Origin: Candidatus Peregrinibacteria bacterium
GTDB taxonomy: Bacteria > Patescibacteriota > Gracilibacteria > UBA1369 > LOWO2-01-FULL-3
Assembly (NCBI GenBank): GCA_007133095.1
Contig: SLNK01000025.1
Location: forward strand, 1-17,887
DNA length: 17,887 nt
Direction of reading: 5' to 3'
Positions within the stretch are counted from its first letter, which is position 1; each line of letters starts with the position of its first letter. The position numbers were made by a program, and so were the translations under genes. A model generated the notes under the pieces. The model saw nothing but the letters and a program-made list of their open reading frames with translations, searched no databases and was not told the origin of the DNA. This document shows positions 15,179 through 17,887 of the stretch, in pieces.

Positions 15179-15865
15179 ATGAAAATTTTTAAAAACATCT
15201 TGGTCAGTTTGATCACCGCCTCCCTGACGGTAGTGTTCCTGTACGGCGGATATTCTCTTTATGCTGCGGACAATAGCGATGATTATAATTTTAAGGCGAG
15301 CGGAATTCCTTTTGAATTAAGAACTTTCAGATATAACTCAACTATGAATAAATACTTCAATGTTAAGATGGAGAAATTTCACGAACTTCTGGACGAAGAG
15401 GGCGAAGATTTTTTCAAACATGAAAATTTTCTGGTTCCCCAAGACATTGATACCGTTACCGATGATATTAAAACTATTCTTGATAAGTGCGGAGAGGACA
15501 ACATCAGCACTTATTGCGTTTCAATGGGGGCGCTGACCATATACATGGACTATGTTCGATTTTTAAACGATCTTCTGGGAACTCTTGAGCTGCCTCCGGG
15601 GGATTTTTTCACCGCAAGAGATCTTTTCGATTTTTCTATGGATAGAAATAAAAAAATTCATGAAGAAATTGAAAATGCACAGAAGGTCATGCAGGCCACC
15701 GTTTCCGTTTACAACGAATATAAACTTGCCTATCCCATGCACAAAAAATACAGAGAGATAATCCGCAAATTGGCGGAATACAGAGCCGTTATGAGAGACA
15801 TCAATAATCAAATGGCCAATTTTCCGGTTAAATTTATAAATGTGACATCAAGCCAAGTTGAATAA
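15179..15865 (+). CDS. Secreted helical protein, unknown family (228 aa)
   Basis: I do not recognise this protein. The N-terminus is a Sec signal peptide with Lys at 2 and 5, a hydrophobic core at about 7-24, and a likely SLYA|AD or LYAA|D cut near residues 29-30. The mature protein is acidic and mostly helical. It has a C104/C113 pair followed by an aromatic helix (residues 119-133), a Pro-Pro-Gly break at 139-141, and then two long charged helices (about 155-180 and 188-212) joined through AYPMHKKY. The ending NFPVKFINVTSS is also distinctive. It lies 3 nt after the previous gene and its stop codon abuts the next ATG. Its size, export and helical C-terminal half are like those of the upstream neighbour, so the two may be distant relatives. 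Confidence 0.85.
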   Translation: MKIFKNILVSLITASLTVVFLYGGYSLYAADNSDDYNFKASGIPFELRTFRYNSTMNKYFNVKMEKFHELLDEEGEDFFKHENFLVPQDIDTVTDDIKTILDKCGEDNISTYCVSMGALTIYMDYVRFLNDLLGTLELPPGDFFTARDLFDFSMDRNKKIHEEIENAQKVMQATVSVYNEYKLAYPMHKKYREIIRKLAEYRAVMRDINNQMANFPVKFINVTSSQVE

Positions 15866-17701
15866 ATGTTTATGATAAAATTTTTCCCGATCATCACAGG
15901 AGTTGCAGTAGGAGTTGCGATAACCGCATCTCTGATTGTTTTTGCTCCGGCGAATATCGCTCGTGGTGAAGAAGGGGGCGGCAGTTTGTGGAATGAACTT
16001 CTTGCGAAGACGGAGACCGCGGATTTTGGCTGGCATTCGGTTTTTTCTCGCCGTGCAAAAGGGAAAGGTGTTTATAAGTTGGTTTATAAAAAAGTTAATC
16101 GCGAGGGAGCTAATCTGGCTTTGAGGGAAGTCGCCTTATCTTACGGGTTAACAACCGATGAAGCGAGTGCGGTGCTGGGTGGAAGTCTTACCCCCATACT
16201 GCAGAATCCTCGTATCGGAGGGCGTTCCCTTACACATGGGGACGCCATAAGAATTTATGAAGGTTTTCATAGCGACTACAAGAGGTTGTTTGAAATATAT
16301 GATTTACAACAGGAGATAGAACTTCTTGTTAAACCAAGTGAGATGTTTGCGAACGGAGATATTACCGATTCCGGTTTCGATCTTGTTCATGATCTTTCCG
16401 TGATAGAGGAAATTTTGTTTCTTGAAAGAACTCCTACAAAAATCGGGGGGTCTTATTCCGGGGCGCTTGCAGCTCCCTACAATCCGATAGCTCCAATGAG
16501 CGAACTTGATAGCTTCGTTGCCGGTGCGCCTCCTCTCCCCCGCCCAGAACACGGCCTTGTTGTGGACGACCACCTTCTTGATGAGGATATTGATAATGTT
16601 GTTGATAACGGTTTGAGGACTACACCCGTGGGTCGATTCAGTATAGGAGATGAAGAAAAAATTGTTGATATACTGGATGAGGATATCTGCGAAGTTCAAG
16701 ACAATTTTCAAACCGCATTGGATGATTTTGCCGTTGATGAAGCCAGAATTGATCGCGCTCCCGAAGAGACGGTTGATCCCGGTGAGACGGCTGATCCTCC
16801 CTCTCCTTCAACGCGTGACCGCATACCCGCGCCCGTTCGTGATGAAAATTACGGTACCGCTGTAGGAGGTGTTCCCCCGGTAAGCGATATAAAGCCCGCA
16901 TCCGCCTCTGATTGGAAACCGGTGTGGTGCTTTGGCCATGGAGACGAAGAAGGGGCCGGAAGCGCTCTTCCGGAGCTGCAAAGTTTGGGCGGAGTCCCCA
17001 ATTCTTATCTTGTGGGGGATACAGACCCGGGCGGAGGAAAACCTTTCACTTTGGGCGTGTCCATTTGCCTGGATATAAACATGGTGAGGGAAACGGCTTC
17101 AAGCTATGAATCCGGTGCCACATGCGTACAGTGCGAACTGGAAGAAATCAATGAGCACTTGGACAAAACTTTGGCCCATTCTCTGGTCCCGAATAAAGCG
17201 ACGGGAAATCTTATGGAATCGGCGAAGGCTAAAAATCTGGGATCTCTTTTGAGTATGAATCTTATCCTTATACAGAGTCCCATCCCCACTGCGCCACATA
17301 GCGATACAATTTACGGTAAGAATATTTTTGAGGAGTGGAATAAATTTGTGGAAAGATATCAGCCCATATATGCCGATAAGGCCAATATCTCAATGGAAGA
17401 GCGTCCAGATTTATCCGCGGAGCGTTTGCTTCAAGTTGAAGGATCCGTTGTTCCCGGGGGAACCACTCAGATTGAACTTTTGGATCGTATACATTCCGTA
17501 AGAAGAGTTGCCGAGGCTGAAGCAAGTCTGAATATATTAAGTCTTCGCCAAACAAACGATGCATCAAATGTCGCCATGCACCTGAGGGATCTTTTGGCAG
17601 AAATGGGCGAAATGAACACATATTTTTTAAATTTCCTTAACACGTACACAAAACTTAATGAAGATGTACTACCAGAAATTTTGCAAAAAAAGACTAAGTA
17701 A
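15866..17701 (+). CDS. Secreted protein with acidic/Pro linker and C-terminal Cys-containing helical domain (611 aa)
   Basis: No named family is recognised. The first 33 residues form a signal peptide or anchor: Lys5, a hydrophobic core at 7-29, then NIARGEE. The second Met (residue 3, at 15872) could be the true start. Three parts follow. Residues 40-190 are a helical N-terminal domain. Residues 200-350 are a low-complexity Pro/Asp/Glu-rich linker with two similar acidic runs starting LDEDI (238 and 270). Residues 350-611 form a C-terminal domain with Cys at 355, 401, 420 and 423 (a C-V-Q-C pair), the strikingly conserved-looking SLVPNKATGNL block (439-449), and a terminal helical stretch from about 543 to 600. 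The start directly abuts the previous stop (no gap), and the end overlaps the next gene by 38 nt. It probably belongs to the same exported complex. Confidence 0.85.
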   Translation: MFMIKFFPIITGVAVGVAITASLIVFAPANIARGEEGGGSLWNELLAKTETADFGWHSVFSRRAKGKGVYKLVYKKVNREGANLALREVALSYGLTTDEASAVLGGSLTPILQNPRIGGRSLTHGDAIRIYEGFHSDYKRLFEIYDLQQEIELLVKPSEMFANGDITDSGFDLVHDLSVIEEILFLERTPTKIGGSYSGALAAPYNPIAPMSELDSFVAGAPPLPRPEHGLVVDDHLLDEDIDNVVDNGLRTTPVGRFSIGDEEKIVDILDEDICEVQDNFQTALDDFAVDEARIDRAPEETVDPGETADPPSPSTRDRIPAPVRDENYGTAVGGVPPVSDIKPASASDWKPVWCFGHGDEEGAGSALPELQSLGGVPNSYLVGDTDPGGGKPFTLGVSICLDINMVRETASSYESGATCVQCELEEINEHLDKTLAHSLVPNKATGNLMESAKAKNLGSLLSMNLILIQSPIPTAPHSDTIYGKNIFEEWNKFVERYQPIYADKANISMEERPDLSAERLLQVEGSVVPGGTTQIELLDRIHSVRRVAEAEASLNILSLRQTNDASNVAMHLRDLLAEMGEMNTYFLNFLNTYTKLNEDVLPEILQKKTK

Positions 17702-17887
17702 AGGCTTTTTGGGATCATTTCTCTGCCTACTTTTGTTTATGAGCCCTCCCGCTCAGGATTACGCTCATGCCCAGGATCCCGGACCCGCTCCTTATGCGGG
17801 GGATTCCAGCCTGAGCATCGCAAGGTGTATTACTCGGGGAAATTTTGAGTTTGGTTTGATGTTGAGGAGTATCGTTTACAGCGACGG
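17664..17887 (+). CDS. Secreted protein, unknown family (partial, 3' end outside window)
   Basis: This frame is open from an ATG at 17664 to the end of the window (74 complete codons) and overlaps the previous gene's end by 38 nt. The first 36 residues make a convincing Sec signal peptide: a basic n-region with KKRLSK (8-13), a hydrophobic core from about 15 to 25 (FLGSFLCLLLF), and an AHA|QD cleavage site. The AQ-D after cleavage resembles the AYA|QD site of the first small secreted gene in this operon. The short mature part seen so far is Pro/Gly/Ser-rich and then has SIARC with one Cys at 55. The unusual overlap and lack of a Shine-Dalgarno sequence leave some doubt about the exact start, but the signal peptide strongly supports this frame. 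Confidence 0.75.
   Translation, partial: MYYQKFCKKRLSKGFLGSFLCLLLFMSPPAQDYAHAQDPGPAPYAGDSSLSIARCITRGNFEFGLMLRSIVYSD

Noticed and set aside
16577..16703. Two similar acidic runs (LDEDI...DN) in the 611-residue protein, considered as a DNA repeat.
   Set aside because: Base-level similarity is limited to short stretches of Asp/Glu codons, so it is more likely low-complexity composition than a true duplication.
16304..16711. 135-codon antisense frame under the 611-residue gene, and 16638-16901 beside it.
   Set aside because: Opposite to a well-supported signal-peptide-bearing gene in an operon; no independent evidence.

Overview
The window looks like a chromosomal piece of an uncultivated Patescibacteria/CPR-type bacterium, with Peregrinibacteria as my best guess. 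The guess rests on three things. The type IV pilin is of the short 'ARDAxR' type common in that group. The giant S-layer-anchored protein is built mostly of unnamed helical and Leu/Pro/Asp-rich segments. It is followed by a run of small secreted proteins with no recognisable family. The lineage is inference from memory of such genomes, not a search result. The complete genes end in TAA or TAG. The 4543-codon frame runs without any in-frame TGA, so UGA is very unlikely to be read as glycine as it is in Gracilibacteria/Absconditabacteria.

Layout, all on the + strand. (1) 1-714: a monocistronic type IV pilin gene with its own promoter and a strong intrinsic terminator. (2) 715-890: a short intergenic region ending in a promoter so close to the next start codon that the mRNA may be leaderless. 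(3) 891-14522: one 13.6-kb gene for a 4543-residue exported surface protein. From the N-terminus I see: a signal peptide with a duplicated cleavage-site segment; a caspase-like alpha/beta head resembling peptidase family C25 (gingipain-like) with a PDZ-like domain after it; about five Ig-like beta domains; Ca-binding VCBS/FG-GAP repeats; a DUF11-like domain; a Cys/Gly/Pro hydrophobic segment; long helical regions; a Pro-Asp-Leu-rich stretch; another VCBS repeat; FN3-like and PKD-like domains; a C-terminal S-layer homology (SLH) region; and a Cys-rich tail. (4) 14525-17887: four more secreted-protein genes packed with gaps of 2, 3 and 0 nt and then a 38-nt overlap. The last gene runs off the window.

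The arrangement suggests one transcription unit that makes a very large wall-anchored surface protein together with small helical periplasmic or exported partners. A surface complex for attachment, or for processing host or environmental polymers, is a reasonable hypothesis. No enzyme activity is proven by the sequence. Almost nothing lies outside genes, and I saw no tRNA, rRNA, CRISPR array, insertion sequence or attachment site. None of the six start codons has a clear Shine-Dalgarno sequence at normal spacing.
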